Source: Rhodoblastus sphagnicola
GTDB taxonomy: Bacteria > Pseudomonadota > Alphaproteobacteria > Rhizobiales > Beijerinckiaceae
Assembly: GCF_002937075.1 (NCBI RefSeq)
Contig: NZ_NHSJ01000126.1
Span: 1 to 64,000 of the forward strand
Length of the DNA stretch: 64,000 bases
Direction of reading: 5' to 3'
The translations under genes and the position numbers were made by a program. This document shows positions 46,751-58,938 of this stretch, piece after piece. Position 1 is the first letter of the stretch, and the number at the start of each line of letters is the position of its first letter. The notes under the pieces were generated by a model. The model was given only the letters and a program-made list of their open reading frames with translations, had not been told where the DNA came from and did no database searches.

Positions 46751-47066
46751 ACGGCCACTCAGGCAGGCCGTAGACGGGCATGTCTCTGGCGCCGCGCTGG
46801 AGACCCAGGCAGTCTAAACGCTGTCGACCAGCTATTCGACTGAAAGAGTCATTCGACCTCGCGGAGCGAAAGTTTCGTCATGGTCGTCCATCGACACGAC
46901 TGGCGCGCATCCTGCGTTGGTCCTCTGTCTGTGAAAGCGCCGGAGGCCGATCATGGCCGATGGCGCTTATACGTTTCGCTATTGGCCAAAAGCCTGTCGC
47001 GGGGCGGGGCGAAGCGCAAGCTTCGTTCGACGTCATTATTCAACATTTCGTCCGGAAAGGCGAAGG

Positions 47067-47438
47067 ATGCCCACAATTTCCCAGTTGATCCGCAAACCGC
47101 GGCAACCAAAAACCTATCGCGAAAAAGCCCGCCATCTGCAGGCCTCGCCGCAGAAGCGCGGCGTGTGCACCCGCGTCTACACCACCACGCCGAAGAAGCC
47201 GAACTCGGCGCTGCGCAAGGTGGCCAAGGTTCGCCTGACCAACGGCTTCGAAGTCATCGGTTACATTCCCGGTGAAGGCCACAACCTGCAGGAACATTCC
47301 GTGGTGATGATCCGCGGCGGCCGCGTCAAGGATTTGCCCGGCGTGCGCTATCACATCCTGCGCGGCGTGCTCGACACCCAGGGCGTCAAGGACCGCAAGC
47401 AGCGTCGTTCGAAGTACGGCGCGAAGCGTCCGAAGTAA
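47067..47438 (+). CDS. rpsL: 30S ribosomal protein S12
   Basis: A 123-residue decoding-centre protein. It has [40 protein letters not shown] and [15 protein letters not shown]. The positions that give streptomycin resistance when changed are both Lys (in TPKKPN and RVKDLP), so the protein looks streptomycin-sensitive. ATG 47067 has a GGAAAGGCGAAGG site. First gene of rpsL-rpsG-fusA-tuf. Confidence 0.97.
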   Translation: MPTISQLIRKPRQPKTYREKARHLQASPQKRGVCTRVYTTTPKKPNSALRKVAKVRLTNGFEVIGYIPGEGHNLQEHSVVMIRGGRVKDLPGVRYHILRGVLDTQGVKDRKQRRSKYGAKRPK

Positions 47439-47924
<486 letters not shown>

Positions 47925-47948
47925 AGCCAAGTTTTAGGGAACTCGACA

Positions 47949-50024
<2,076 letters not shown>

Positions 50025-50059
50025 ACCGCTTGACTTAGGAACAGACAAGGAGTCCGGCC

Positions 50060-51250
50060 ATGGCCAAGGAAAAATTTTCGCGTAACAAGCCGCATTGCAA
50101 CATCGGCACCATCGGTCACGTCGATCACGGCAAGACCTCGCTGACGGCGGCTATCACCAAGATCCTCGCCGAAACCGGCGGCGCGACCTTCACCGCCTAC
50201 GACCAAATCGACAAGGCGCCGGAAGAAAAGGCCCGCGGCATCACCATTTCGACGGCGCACGTCGAATATGAGACCGCCAACCGCCATTACGCGCACGTCG
50301 ATTGCCCCGGCCACGCCGACTATGTGAAGAACATGATCACCGGCGCGGCGCAGATGGACGGCGCCATTCTGGTGGTGTCGGCCGCCGACGGCCCGATGCC
50401 GCAGACCCGCGAGCACATCCTGCTCGCCCGTCAGGTCGGCGTGCCCGCGCTCGTCGTTTACCTGAACAAGGTCGATCTGGTTGACGATCCGGAACTGCTC
50501 GAACTGGTCGAGATGGAAGTCCGCGAACTGCTGTGCAAGTACGACTTCCCCGGCGACGACATTCCGATCACCAAGGGTTCCGCCAAGGTGGCGCTGGACA
50601 ATGGCGACAAGACCATCGGCCATGATTCGATCCTGGCGCTGATGAAGACGGTCGACGAGTACATCCCGCAGCCGGAGCGTCCGGTTGACCAGCCCTTCCT
50701 GATGCCGGTCGAGGACGTGTTCTCGATCTCCGGTCGCGGCACGGTGGTGACCGGTCGCGTCGAGCGCGGCGTGGTCAAGGTCGGCGAGGAAGTCGAGATC
50801 GTCGGCCTGAAGGCGACGGTGAAGACGGTCGTGACCGGCGTGGAAATGTTCCGCAAGCTGCTGGACCAGGGCCAGGCCGGCGACAACGTCGGCTGCCTGC
50901 TGCGCGGCACCAAGCGCGAGGACGTGGAGCGCGGCCAGGTGCTGTGCAAGCCCGGCTCCGTCAAGCCGCACACCAAGTTCAAGGCCGAGGCGTACATCCT
51001 GACCAAGGAAGAGGGCGGTCGTCACACCCCGTTCTTCACCAACTATCGTCCGCAGTTCTACTTCCGCACCACGGACGTGACGGGCATCGTGACCCTGCCG
51101 GAAGGCACGGAAATGGTGATGCCGGGCGACAACATCACGGTCGATGTTGCGCTGATCGTTCCGATCGCGATGGAAGAGAAGCTGCGCTTCGCCATCCGCG
51201 AAGGCGGCCGCACCGTCGGCGCGGGCGTGGTTGCGTCCATCATTGAATGA
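50060..51250 (+). CDS. tuf: elongation factor Tu
   Basis: A 396-residue GTPase carrying aminoacyl-tRNA to the ribosome. G1 [10 protein letters not shown]2 ARGITIST, G3 [10 protein letters not shown]4 NKVDLVDD; domains II and III end in [20 protein letters not shown]. The str operon ends here with a strong terminator rather than running into the S10 cluster. Whether a second tuf exists cannot be seen. Confidence 0.98.
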   Translation: MAKEKFSRNKPHCNIGTIGHVDHGKTSLTAAITKILAETGGATFTAYDQIDKAPEEKARGITISTAHVEYETANRHYAHVDCPGHADYVKNMITGAAQMDGAILVVSAADGPMPQTREHILLARQVGVPALVVYLNKVDLVDDPELLELVEMEVRELLCKYDFPGDDIPITKGSAKVALDNGDKTIGHDSILALMKTVDEYIPQPERPVDQPFLMPVEDVFSISGRGTVVTGRVERGVVKVGEEVEIVGLKATVKTVVTGVEMFRKLLDQGQAGDNVGCLLRGTKREDVERGQVLCKPGSVKPHTKFKAEAYILTKEEGGRHTPFFTNYRPQFYFRTTDVTGIVTLPEGTEMVMPGDNITVDVALIVPIAMEEKLRFAIREGGRTVGAGVVASIIE

Positions 51251-51276
51251 TGGACCGGAACGGACAAAAGTTTGAG

Positions 51277-51301
51277 GGGGAGCCGCGAGGCTCCCCTTTT
51301 T
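51277..51301 (+). terminator. rho-independent terminator after tuf
   Basis: GGGGAGCC, loop GCGA, GGCTCCCC, then five T. It lies 27 bases after the tuf stop and closes the str operon. Confidence 0.9.
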
Positions 51302-51320
51302 CTTTGGCGACGAGGCGGCC

Positions 51321-51839
51321 ATGGCCGAACCCAAGCTGATCATCCTGTCCGGCCTGCCCGGCGTCGGCAAATCGACGCTCGCGCGGGCGTTGGCGCTTGA
51401 ACTTGGCGCGCTCTGGCTGCGCATCGATTCGATTGAGCAGGGCATTCGCGATTCGGGCGTGGCGAAGGGATCGCTCGATGACGCCGGCTATCGCGCCGCC
51501 CAGGCGATCGCCGCCGACAATCTGGGCCTTGGGCATATCGTCATCGCGGATTGCGTCAATCCGTGGGAGATCACGCGCGACGCATGGCGCGCCGTGGGCG
51601 TAGGGGCAGGGGTTCCCGTCGTCGAATTCGAACTGGTCTGCTCCGACCGGGAGGAGCATCGCGCGCGCGTCGAAAGCCGAACGGTCGCCATCGCGAATTT
51701 AACGCCGCCGAGTTGGGAGGAGGTTCTGGCGCGGGATTACCGCCCCTGGCGCCGCGCGCCGGTCCGGATCGACACCGCCGGCAAAAGCGTTGGCGAATGC
51801 TTGAAATTGATGTGTTCGGCGCTGGGGACGGCTCCATGA
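51321..51839 (+). CDS. P-loop kinase (AAA_33 type)
   Basis: A 172-residue small-molecule kinase-like protein. Walker A is SGLPGVGKSTLARALALELG; then LRIDSIEQGIRDSG and HIVIADCVNPWEITRDAW, and a lid region SDREEHRARVESRTVAI. It resembles the zeta-toxin/chloramphenicol-phosphotransferase-like and gluconate-kinase-like P-loop group; the substrate is unknown. It starts 20 bases after the tuf terminator, preceded by GAGGCGGCC, and ends 111 bases ahead of tRNA-Trp. Confidence 0.75.
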   Translation: MAEPKLIILSGLPGVGKSTLARALALELGALWLRIDSIEQGIRDSGVAKGSLDDAGYRAAQAIAADNLGLGHIVIADCVNPWEITRDAWRAVGVGAGVPVVEFELVCSDREEHRARVESRTVAIANLTPPSWEEVLARDYRPWRRAPVRIDTAGKSVGECLKLMCSALGTAP

Positions 51840-51950
51840 CATTTCGTGGCGCGCGCCCGTCCGAAGTTTGTGTTTTTCTTCGGTTCAAGCGCCGCGCGGG
51901 CTTGCGTTACGCCGGTCATTGCGATTAGAAGATCAAACGCTTCGGCGTAC

Positions 51951-52026
51951 AGGAGTGTAGCTCAGTTGGTAGAGCACCGGTCTCCAAAACCGGGTGTCGT
52001 CGGTTCGAGCCCGGCCACTCCTGCCA
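51951..52026 (+). tRNA. tRNA-Trp (CCA anticodon)
   Basis: A 76-nt cloverleaf with encoded CCA. Acceptor AGGAGTG pairs with CACTCCT, D-arm GCTCAGTTGGTAGAGC, anticodon loop CTCCAAA giving CCA, T-arm GTCGG-TTCGAGC-CCGGC. A weak promoter (TTGCGT, 18 bases, TAGAAG at 51902-51931) precedes it. In many Alphaproteobacteria secE and nusG follow; here they do not. Confidence 0.96.
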
Positions 52027-52365
52027 GAAATTCAAAGATTTAGGCGATCCACCGCGATCCCGCTCCAAAGCGAGGTCATTAGTGGGGGAACAGAAAGAGG
52101 CGGGTAACGGCCCTTTTTCGCCCCCGGATGTCCATCACGCCGATTTCGGAGACAAATGGGCGGCTGACGTCACGTGTAGTCCGTCGTGAGTTTGGGCGGA
52201 ATGGGGCGGCGGGCGATTCGCGCACATGACATACGCCCGCTCTTTGCGAGTTTCGGAAAATCCCGCGGTTAGAATGGTCGATAACTCTCGGCTCAATCTT
52301 GGCGCCAGCGACTTACGCTTACGCCTCAAGGCTCTCAAATCATCTGCAAGTCATTGAAATTGTTA
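52027..52365. other. intergenic region between the two tRNA genes
   Basis: About 340 bases with no supported gene, RNA or repeat. The plus-strand end (52300-52365) has a string TTACGCTTACGCCTCAAGGC that might be the scar of a lost gene, but nothing is identifiable. No secE or nusG sequence remains. Confidence 0.5.
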
Positions 52366-52441
52366 TGGTGCTCCCTAGGGGACTCGAACCCCTGTTTTCG
52401 CCGTGAGAGGGCGACGTCCTGGACCGCTAGACGAAGGGAGC
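52366..52441 (-). tRNA. tRNA-Glu (CTC anticodon)
   Basis: A 76-nt cloverleaf on the minus strand with encoded CCA. Acceptor GCTCCCT pairs with AGGGAGC; anticodon stem TCGCC/GGCGA encloses loop CTCTCAC, giving CTC; T-arm CAGGG-GTTCGAG-TCCCCT region is regular. It is the minor GAG-reading glutamate isoacceptor. A good promoter lies just upstream. Confidence 0.95.
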
Positions 52442-52452
52442 AACGTTGGGTC

Positions 52453-52481
52453 TCTATAGCGATATCTAATTCGCTTCGCAA
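52453..52481 (-). promoter_or_regulatory. promoter of tRNA-Glu
   Basis: On the minus strand: TTGCGA, a 17-base spacer, TATAGA, ending 12 bases before the mature tRNA 5' end. Spacing and placement fit a strong stable-RNA promoter. Confidence 0.6.
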
Positions 52482-52679
52482 GCCGGCAAGAGCGCAAAGC
52501 TTGTGGATGCCGTCCGGATCGTCCTTGCCGAAGGAAAACGCCGCGCTGAAAGCGGAACTGGCGGGGGCGCGGGCGAAAGCCTCGCGATCGCCGGCCGATA
52601 TTCGGAGAGGGGGAGAGAAAAGGGCTGAGCTTGGAGCCCGGCTTTTGACGCCGCCGCGATCGGCTGCTATCGACCGGGC

Positions 52680-53564
52680 ATGATCCTCAATGCCAATGAC
52701 AGGGCGAGAAAAATCCTCGTCGCCGACCGCGAATTCCTGGCGCGTGGGTTGAAGCCGACCTTGTTCGGCGATCTGTTCCACAATTCCATGCGGGCGTCCT
52801 GGCCCGTCTTCTTCGCCGGTTTCGCCGTCTATTTCCTGACGATGAACCTAGCCTTCGCCACGCTGTTTCATCTCGGCGGCGACTGCATCGCCAATGCGCG
52901 GCCCGGCTCTTTCCTCGACAAATTCTTCTTTTCCGTCGAGACGCTGGCGACCGTCGGCTATGGCGACATGCACCCGGGCGACGTTTACGCCCATGTCATC
53001 GTCACCGTCGAAATTTTTACCGGCCTTTCGACGCTGGCCGTCTTCACTGGCCTGATCTTCGCCCGATTCGCCCGGCCGCGCGCCCGCGTGCTGTTCGCCC
53101 ATGCGCTGGTGTTCGGCCCGCACAACGGCCAGACCACGCTGATGGCGCGGCTCGCCAACGCCCGCCACAGCGCGGTGATGGAAGCGGAGGCCGAACTGTG
53201 GTTCATCTTCGCGGAAGACACTGCGGAGGGGAAGCGCTACGTCCGGTTTCGCCAGTTGACGCTGACGCAATGGCGCAACCCGATTTTCGTCCTGTCCTGG
53301 ACGCTGTTTCATCCGATCGACGAAGCCAGCCCGCTGCATGGGTTTTCCGAGGCCGATTTGCTGGCGATGGACGCGCGATTCCTGCTGATCTTCAACGGCC
53401 TCGACGAAGTGTCGGGACATCGGCTCAATGTGCGCCGCGCCTATGGCGGCGCCGATCTGCGTTTCGGTCACGTGTTCGCCGACATCGCCACGCCCTCGGC
53501 CGAGGAGGGGGCGCCGGTGGAAATCGACTATCGCAAGATCCACGACACCGAACCGTTCGGGTGA
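52680..53564 (+). CDS. KirBac-type inward-rectifier potassium channel
   Basis: A 294-residue prokaryotic Kir channel subunit. A slide helix is followed by membrane helix 1 (WPVFFAGFAVYFLTMNLAFA), the pore loop with selectivity filter TVGYGD (residues 91-96), and helix 2 (VIVTVEIFTGLSTLAVFTGL). The C-terminal half is the immunoglobulin-like cytoplasmic domain (LVFGPHNGQTTLMARLANAR, TLFHPIDEASPLHGFSEADL). It assembles as a tetramer in the inner membrane. It lies between tRNA-Glu and a convergent ABC ATPase gene, as a single gene. Confidence 0.93.
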   Translation: MILNANDRARKILVADREFLARGLKPTLFGDLFHNSMRASWPVFFAGFAVYFLTMNLAFATLFHLGGDCIANARPGSFLDKFFFSVETLATVGYGDMHPGDVYAHVIVTVEIFTGLSTLAVFTGLIFARFARPRARVLFAHALVFGPHNGQTTLMARLANARHSAVMEAEAELWFIFAEDTAEGKRYVRFRQLTLTQWRNPIFVLSWTLFHPIDEASPLHGFSEADLLAMDARFLLIFNGLDEVSGHRLNVRRAYGGADLRFGHVFADIATPSAEEGAPVEIDYRKIHDTEPFG

Positions 53565-53601
53565 TTCGGCGCGCTGTCTCCTCGCGGGGGCCGGACCGCC
53601 G

Positions 53602-54345
53602 TCAATGCAGGATGCGTTGCAGGAACGCCTTGGCCCGCTCATGCCTGGGCGCGCCGAAAAAAGCCTCCGGCGCGGCGATTTCGACGATCTGACCCTGATC
53701 GAGAAACACCACGCGGTCGGCGACCTGTCGCGCGAACCCCATTTCGTGCGTCACCGCCAGCATGGTCATGCCTTCGCGCGCCAGCTCCACCATGCAGTCC
53801 AGCACCTCCTGCACCATTTCCGGGTCGAGCGCGGAGGTCGGCTCGTCGAACAGCATGATCTTCGGCTTCATGCACAAAGCGCGGGCGATGGCGACGCGCT
53901 GCTGCTGGCCGCCCGAAAGCTGGCTCGGATATTTGTCGGCGTGTTCGACGATGCGCACGCGTTCGAGATAGGTCAGCGCGAGGTCGCGCGCCTCGGCCTT
54001 CGGCGTCTTGCGCACGTTGAGCGGGGCCAGCGTGCAATTGTCCAGCACGGACAGATGCGGGAACAGGTTGAACTGCTGGAACACCATGCCGACCTCGCGC
54101 CGCACCTCCTCGATGGATTTGACGTCGTCGGTCAGTTCCACGCCGTCGATCACGATTTTTCCCGCCTGATGGCTTTCCAGCCGGTTGAGGCAGCGGATCA
54201 GCGTCGATTTGCCCGAACCGGAGGGGCCGCACAAAACCAGCTTCTCGCCGGGCGCGACCTCAAGATCGATGTCGCGCAGGGCATGGTAGGCGCCATACCA
54301 TTTGTTCACGCCCACCATGCGAATCGCTTTTTCGGGTTGCGTCAT
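53602..54345 (-). CDS. polar amino acid ABC transporter ATP-binding protein (GlnQ-like), orphan
   Basis: A 247-residue ABC ATPase of the polar amino acid family: [20 protein letters not shown], Walker [30 protein letters not shown], signature [15 protein letters not shown], Walker [16 protein letters not shown], and [20 protein letters not shown]. Start taken at ATG 54345; the frame extends upstream without family match. No permease or binding-protein gene lies beside it, which is unusual because these genes normally form operons. It must serve permeases encoded elsewhere, or has lost them. Confidence 0.9.
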   Translation of the reverse strand: MTQPEKAIRMVGVNKWYGAYHALRDIDLEVAPGEKLVLCGPSGSGKSTLIRCLNRLESHQAGKIVIDGVELTDDVKSIEEVRREVGMVFQQFNLFPHLSVLDNCTLAPLNVRKTPKAEARDLALTYLERVRIVEHADKYPSQLSGGQQQRVAIARALCMKPKIMLFDEPTSALDPEMVQEVLDCMVELAREGMTMLAVTHEMGFARQVADRVVFLDQGQIVEIAAPEAFFGAPRHERAKAFLQRILH

Positions 54346-54417
54346 GCCGAACTCCAAGCTCACAACCAGCCTAAAGCAATTCGCCCGCCCGCGCCAAGGC
54401 GCCGGGGCCGCGCGGCG

Positions 54418-55278
54418 ATGAGCGGCTCCCTCGAAATCGCCTGCGGCGACGCCCGCGCCCGCATCGCCTTGCGCGGCGCCGAGCTGAAAAGCTGGCGGGT
54501 CGGCGCCGACGATCTGCTCTGGCCGGGCGATCCCGCCAGTTGGCCGGACAGCGCGCCGCTGCTGTTCCCGGTGGTCGGCTGGACCCGCGACGGCGCGCGC
54601 GTGGACGGGCGGCGATATCCCTTGGGCCTGCACGGTTTTGCGCGCGGCGAAACGTTCCGCGTCGTGGCGGCGGGCGAGGACAGGGTCACGCTCGCGTTGA
54701 GCGCCCATGCGGACACGCGGGCGCTCTATCCCTTCGCCTTCTGCTTTACCGTCGAATACATTATAACTAATAATAAGTTACACCAAGTTATTCATGTGGA
54801 GAATGAAGATGTGCGGCCCATGCCCTATGCCGTGGGCCTGCATCCCGGCTTTCGCTGGCCGCTTCCCGGCGCGTCCGGTCCGCACCAGATCGTCTTTGAA
54901 GCCGAGGAATCCCCTGAAACGCCGGTGATCGCGCCGGGCGGGCTGTTTTCCGACGAAAAGCGCGCCATTCCGCTGGAACAAGGCCGCCGCCTGCGTCTGA
55001 CGCCCAACCTGTTCAGCGAGGCGCTGTGCTTTCTCGACGCGCGCAGCCGGTTTCTGGAGTTTTCTTCTGAAAACAGGGTATTGCGCATGGAACTTGAGAA
55101 TTTGCCTCACATCGCGCTGTGGACGCTGCCGGGGGCGGAATTTCTTTGCCTGGAAGCCTGGACCGGCCATGGCGATCCCGTCGGTTTCAGCGGCGACCTC
55201 TACGCCAAACCCTCGATGCGCGTGCTGGGGCCAAAAGAAAAGGCGCGCCATGGCGCGACCTTTTGTTGGTTGCCGTGA
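54418..55278 (+). CDS. aldose 1-epimerase family protein
   Basis: A 286-residue galactose-mutarotase-fold protein. Motifs include [20 protein letters not shown], the catalytic-type His in [28 protein letters not shown] with the second His, and a Glu near the end (LCLEAWTG). It belongs to the YeaD/GalM-like group acting on a sugar or sugar phosphate; substrate unknown. Within it, codons at 54755-54812 are strikingly AT-rich (ATA, ACT, AAT, AAT, TTA) in an otherwise GC-rich gene, while the protein stays in frame. No strong ribosome site precedes ATG 54418. Confidence 0.82.
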   Translation: MSGSLEIACGDARARIALRGAELKSWRVGADDLLWPGDPASWPDSAPLLFPVVGWTRDGARVDGRRYPLGLHGFARGETFRVVAAGEDRVTLALSAHADTRALYPFAFCFTVEYIITNNKLHQVIHVENEDVRPMPYAVGLHPGFRWPLPGASGPHQIVFEAEESPETPVIAPGGLFSDEKRAIPLEQGRRLRLTPNLFSEALCFLDARSRFLEFSSENRVLRMELENLPHIALWTLPGAEFLCLEAWTGHGDPVGFSGDLYAKPSMRVLGPKEKARHGATFCWLP

Positions 55279-55325
55279 AAAACCGGAAAAGGCGCGCCGC
55301 AGGCTGCCGACAAAGTCTCGTTGCG

Positions 55326-55372
55326 TGGCCATGGTTCGAGACGCCGCTTGCAGCGACTCCTCACCATGAGGG
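55326..55372. repeat. dispersed intergenic repeat, family 2, inverted copy
   Basis: Read on the minus strand: CCCTCATGGTGAGGAG, then GCAAGCGGCGTCTCGAACCA and TGG. It matches 33412-33470 in reverse orientation. It is in the 230-base space between the epimerase and MFS genes; a partial CCCTCACCCTGAGGCGCGTC copy follows at 55392. Confidence 0.65.
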
Positions 55373-55509
55373 TTTGGCAAATAATGTAGCCCTCACCCTG
55401 AGGCGCGTCGCGAAGGGTGGGGGCGATCCACGGCTTTGTCAGCGATCTAATGCGCGCCCTGGCGCGACATTTTGTTGGCGTCGCGGTTGAAACTCTGTAG
55501 GAAACCGGC

Positions 55510-56727
55510 ATGGTCTCCTCGTTTTCCGTCGGGCGCAACATCGTCCTGTTCCTGCTGATGCGGGGGCTTGGCGCCTTCACCGCGCAAATGCTCGATGTCG
55601 CCATCGGCTGGCACGTCTATTCCCGCACCGGCAGCGCGCTGAGCCTCGGCCTCGTCGGCCTGGCGCAATTCCTGCCGCTGCTGGTTTTGCTGCGCTGGAG
55701 CGGCCCCGCCGCCGACCGTCACGACCGCCGCAAAATCTCCGCCCTGGCCGCGCTCGGCCAGGGCGCCGCCTCGCTCGCGATCTTTTTCATCGCGTTTTTC
55801 GACGCGCCCATTCCCTGGATCTATCTGGCCCTGTTCGCGCTCGGGGCGTCGCGGGCGTTTTCGGGGCCGGCCAATTCGGCGTTGCTGCCGCAAATCGTCG
55901 ACCGCGCCCATTTTTCCCGCGCCGTGGCGCTCTCGACCACCATGTTCCAGGCGGCGACCATAGCCGGCCCGGCGCTTGGCGGCCTGCTTTACGCCCTCGG
56001 GGCGGAGAAGATCTTTCTCGCCTGCGCGATCCTGGCCGCCGCCGCCGCGCCGCTGGCGCTGACCATCGTCATGCCCAACGCGCCCGCCGAAACCAAAACA
56101 ACCGACGAAAAGAACGCGCTCGACGGACTGCGCTACATCTGGTCGAACAAGGTGCTGCTCGGTTCGATCTCGCTCGACCTGTTCGCGGTGCTGTTCGGCG
56201 GGGTGACGGCGCTGCTGCCGATCTATTGCCGCGACATTCTGCATGTCGGCCCGGAAGTTTTGGGGTTTTTGCGCGCGGCGCCCGCCGCCGGGGCGATCTG
56301 CGTCAGCCTGCTGCTGTCGGTGTTTCCGCTGCGTCGGCGCGTGGGCGTCAAAATGTTCGCCGCCGTCGCTGCCTACGGCCTCGCGACCGTCGTTTTCGCG
56401 CTGTCGCAAAACATCTGGCTGTCCGCCGCCGCCTTGGCCTCGCTCGGCGCGTTCGACGTGGTGAGCATGGTGGTGCGCCAGACCCTGTCGCAAATCGCCA
56501 CGCCCGATTTTATGCGCGGCCGGGTTTCGGCGGTGAACTTTTTGTTCATCGGCGCTTCAAACCAGTTGGGCGAGTTTGAATCCGGCGTCGCGGCGTCGCT
56601 GCTCGGCGCGGTTGGCGCGGCTTTGTTTGGCGGCGTCGCCGCGATTGTCGTGGTCGGACTGTGGGCGGCGCTGTTTCCGGACTTGCGGCGCGCCGACCGA
56701 TTCCAAGGAAGCGAGGAGAAAGCATGA
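55510..56727 (+). CDS. MFS transporter (EntS/MFS_3-like)
   Basis: A 405-residue permease with about twelve hydrophobic segments, starting [20 protein letters not shown]. The conserved loop after helix 2 is [20 protein letters not shown]; later [20 protein letters not shown] and [20 protein letters not shown] are typical of the EntS-like exporters of siderophores and other small molecules. Substrate cannot be assigned. A GTAGGAAA site precedes ATG 55510. Its stop overlaps the folD start. Confidence 0.85.
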   Translation: MVSSFSVGRNIVLFLLMRGLGAFTAQMLDVAIGWHVYSRTGSALSLGLVGLAQFLPLLVLLRWSGPAADRHDRRKISALAALGQGAASLAIFFIAFFDAPIPWIYLALFALGASRAFSGPANSALLPQIVDRAHFSRAVALSTTMFQAATIAGPALGGLLYALGAEKIFLACAILAAAAAPLALTIVMPNAPAETKTTDEKNALDGLRYIWSNKVLLGSISLDLFAVLFGGVTALLPIYCRDILHVGPEVLGFLRAAPAAGAICVSLLLSVFPLRRRVGVKMFAAVAAYGLATVVFALSQNIWLSAAALASLGAFDVVSMVVRQTLSQIATPDFMRGRVSAVNFLFIGASNQLGEFESGVAASLLGAVGAALFGGVAAIVVVGLWAALFPDLRRADRFQGSEEKA

Positions 56728-57641
56728 GCGAGATCGTGAAAACCTCGGGGAAAAAGGCCCTGCTCATCGACGGCAAGGCGGCCCAGGCGGAGGTGCTGGC
56801 GCGGGTCGCGGCGGAAGCGGCTCTGCTCAAGCAAAAGCCCGGCCTCGCCGTGGTGCTGGTGGGCGAGGATCCGGCCAGCCAGGTCTATGTCAAATCCAAG
56901 GGCAAGGCGGCCAGCGCGTGCGGCTTCCTTTCGGTGCAGCACGATCTTCCCGTCACGACAACGCAAGCCGAGTTGATCGCGCTGGTGCAAAGCCTCAACG
57001 TCGATCCGGCCATCCACGGCATTCTCGTGCAATTGCCGCTGCCCAAGGGCATCGACGCCAGCAAGGTTCTGGAAACCATCGCGCCGGAAAAGGACGTGGA
57101 CGGCTTTCACCCCGTCAATGTCGGCCTGCTGGCCACCGGCCTGACCGACCGCGCTTTGGTCCCCTGCACCCCGGCGGGCGCCATGCTCTTGATCGAGGAA
57201 GCCGCCAAGGCTTTGGGTCGCGACATTTCCGGAGCGGAAGCCGTGATCGTCGGGCGCTCCAACATTGTGGGCAAGCCGATGGCGCAATTGCTGCTGGCGC
57301 GGAACGCCACGGTGACGGTCGCCCATTCGCGCACCAGGGATCTGCCCGCCGTGGCGCGGCGCGCCGACATTCTGGTGGCGGCGGTCGGCCGTCCCGAAAT
57401 GATCCGGGGCGACTGGATCAAGCCCGGCGCGCTGGTGATCGATGTCGGCATCAACCGCATCCCCGGCGAAGGTTTTCGCCCGGATGGCCAGCCGAAAACC
57501 CGACTGGTCGGCGACGTGGCCTTGCAGGAAGCCCTTGAGGTGGCGGGCGCGATCACCCCGGTTCCCGGCGGCGTCGGCCCGATGACCATCGCGCTGCTGA
57601 TGTCCAACACGCTGCGGGCGGCGAAGCTCGCGGCGCTCTGA
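56724..57641 (+). CDS. folD: methylene-tetrahydrofolate dehydrogenase/cyclohydrolase
   Basis: A 305-residue bifunctional enzyme interconverting methylene-, methenyl- and formyl-tetrahydrofolate. Motifs: [20 protein letters not shown] with the catalytic Lys, [39 protein letters not shown], the NADP site [20 protein letters not shown], and [20 protein letters not shown] 56724 overlaps the MFS stop (ATGA) and has a GAGGAG site inside the end of that gene, so the two are co-translated. Confidence 0.96.
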   Translation: MSEIVKTSGKKALLIDGKAAQAEVLARVAAEAALLKQKPGLAVVLVGEDPASQVYVKSKGKAASACGFLSVQHDLPVTTTQAELIALVQSLNVDPAIHGILVQLPLPKGIDASKVLETIAPEKDVDGFHPVNVGLLATGLTDRALVPCTPAGAMLLIEEAAKALGRDISGAEAVIVGRSNIVGKPMAQLLLARNATVTVAHSRTRDLPAVARRADILVAAVGRPEMIRGDWIKPGALVIDVGINRIPGEGFRPDGQPKTRLVGDVALQEALEVAGAITPVPGGVGPMTIALLMSNTLRAAKLAAL

Positions 57642-57662
57642 CGCGCAAGCCATCGGTCTGAG

Positions 57663-57688
57663 CGCTCTCCCCGCACGTGGGGAGAGCG
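57663..57688. repeat. dispersed GC-rich palindrome
   Basis: CGCTCTCCCC GCACGT GGGGAGAGCG, perfect 10-bp arms, between the convergent folD and livK genes. It may also terminate transcription from one side. Confidence 0.75.
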
Positions 57689-57729
57689 GATGATGCGTTA
57701 CGAGGGGACGTCGCCGTCAGGTCAGCTTT

Positions 57730-58854
57730 TCATTTCTCGATCTGCTGATAGCTCACCTTGCCATCGGCGGCCTTGCGCCATTCATAAACCGTGTAATCGG
57801 CGCGGGTGATGTCGCCCTTGGCGTCGAACGACAGATCGCCGATCACGGTCGAAAACGGCCCGGAGTCGTGCAGAGCCTTGGCTACGGCGGTCGGGTCGGC
57901 GGTTCCGGCCTTTTCGATCGCCTGTTTCAGCACTTGCACGGTCGCGTAGGAATAGAGGGTGTAGGTCTCGGGATTGTAGCCCTTGGCTTCAAAAGTCCTG
58001 ACCACGGCGGCGGCCTCGGGGCGCTTGCGCGGGTCCGGCGGGAAGGTCATCAGCGCGCCCTCGACGCCCGGCCCGGCGATGGAGGCGAATTCCTGGCTGG
58101 CGATGCCGTCGCCGCCCATCAGAATGGCCTTCACCCCCTGGTCGCGCATCTGCCGCACCAACAGGCCGCCCTCGGTGAAATAGCCGCCGAAGAACACAAT
58201 GTCCGCGTCCACCGACTTGATCTTGGAGACCATGGCGGAATAATCCTTCTCGCCCTTGTTCAGCCCCTCGTAGATCACCTCCTTGATCCCGGCGACGGCG
58301 AGCGCCTTGCGCGCCTCATCGGCGAGACCCTTGCCGTAAGTGGACTTGTCGTGGACGATGGCGATCTTCTTGCCCTTGGCGTGGTCGGTCAGATATTTCG
58401 CGGCGACGGCGCCTTGCTGGTCGTCGCGCCCGCAAGTGCGAAACAGCAACGGCATGTTGCGCTCGGTGATCTGCGGATTGGTCGAGCCGGGCGAGATTTC
58501 GAGCACGCCGGCCTCGTTGTAGACTTCCGACGCCGGCATGGTCACCGCCGAATTGAAATGGCCGACGACGAAGCTCACGCCCTCGCCGACGAATTTGTTG
58601 GCGACCGAACGCCCCTGCTTGGGTTCGCCGGCGTCGTCGCCGACCGAAATCTGGAATTTCTGGCCAAGCACGCCGCCGGCCGCGTTAATGTCGGCGACCG
58701 CCTGTTCCGCGCCATTCCTGACCTGGGCGCCAAAGGCGGCGTCCGATCCGGTGATCGGACTGCCCACGCCCACAATGATCTGCGCGCGGGAGGGGCCGGC
58801 GAGCAGGACCGCCAGAAGGCCGAGGGCGAGGCCGGCGAAAACGTGCTTTCTCAT
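57730..58854 (-). CDS. livK: branched-chain amino acid ABC transporter substrate-binding protein
   Basis: A 374-residue periplasmic binding protein of the LIVBP (type I) family. Signal peptide HVFAGLALGLLAVLLAGPSR is followed by the family start IIVGVGSPITGSDAAFGAQV, KFVGEGVSFVVGHFNSAVTM, FRTCGRDDQQGAVAAKYLTD and AIVHDKSTYGKGLADEARKA. It captures Leu/Ile/Val or a related amino acid or amide and hands it to LivHM. It is the last gene of the liv cluster, separated from livF by two unrelated small genes. Confidence 0.93.
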   Translation of the reverse strand: MRKHVFAGLALGLLAVLLAGPSRAQIIVGVGSPITGSDAAFGAQVRNGAEQAVADINAAGGVLGQKFQISVGDDAGEPKQGRSVANKFVGEGVSFVVGHFNSAVTMPASEVYNEAGVLEISPGSTNPQITERNMPLLFRTCGRDDQQGAVAAKYLTDHAKGKKIAIVHDKSTYGKGLADEARKALAVAGIKEVIYEGLNKGEKDYSAMVSKIKSVDADIVFFGGYFTEGGLLVRQMRDQGVKAILMGGDGIASQEFASIAGPGVEGALMTFPPDPRKRPEAAAVVRTFEAKGYNPETYTLYSYATVQVLKQAIEKAGTADPTAVAKALHDSGPFSTVIGDLSFDAKGDITRADYTVYEWRKAADGKVSYQQIEK

Positions 58855-58938
58855 GAGGACTCCGGGCGAAGGCGATGAGCAACCAAACTTGGCCGATCTT
58901 GCCGTCTGCCCGAAGGTTTGTCGATAGCCTTGGCGCCC

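Noticed and set aside
46780-47088. Reading frames in the leader before rpsL
   Set aside because: Arg/Ser-rich with no family likeness and overlapping the rpsL ribosome site; the str promoter at 46722-46750 explains the region.
51864-51890. Possible terminator after the P-loop kinase gene
   Set aside because: GAAG and CTTC arms around a T-rich loop give only a 4-bp stem, and there is no T-run after it.
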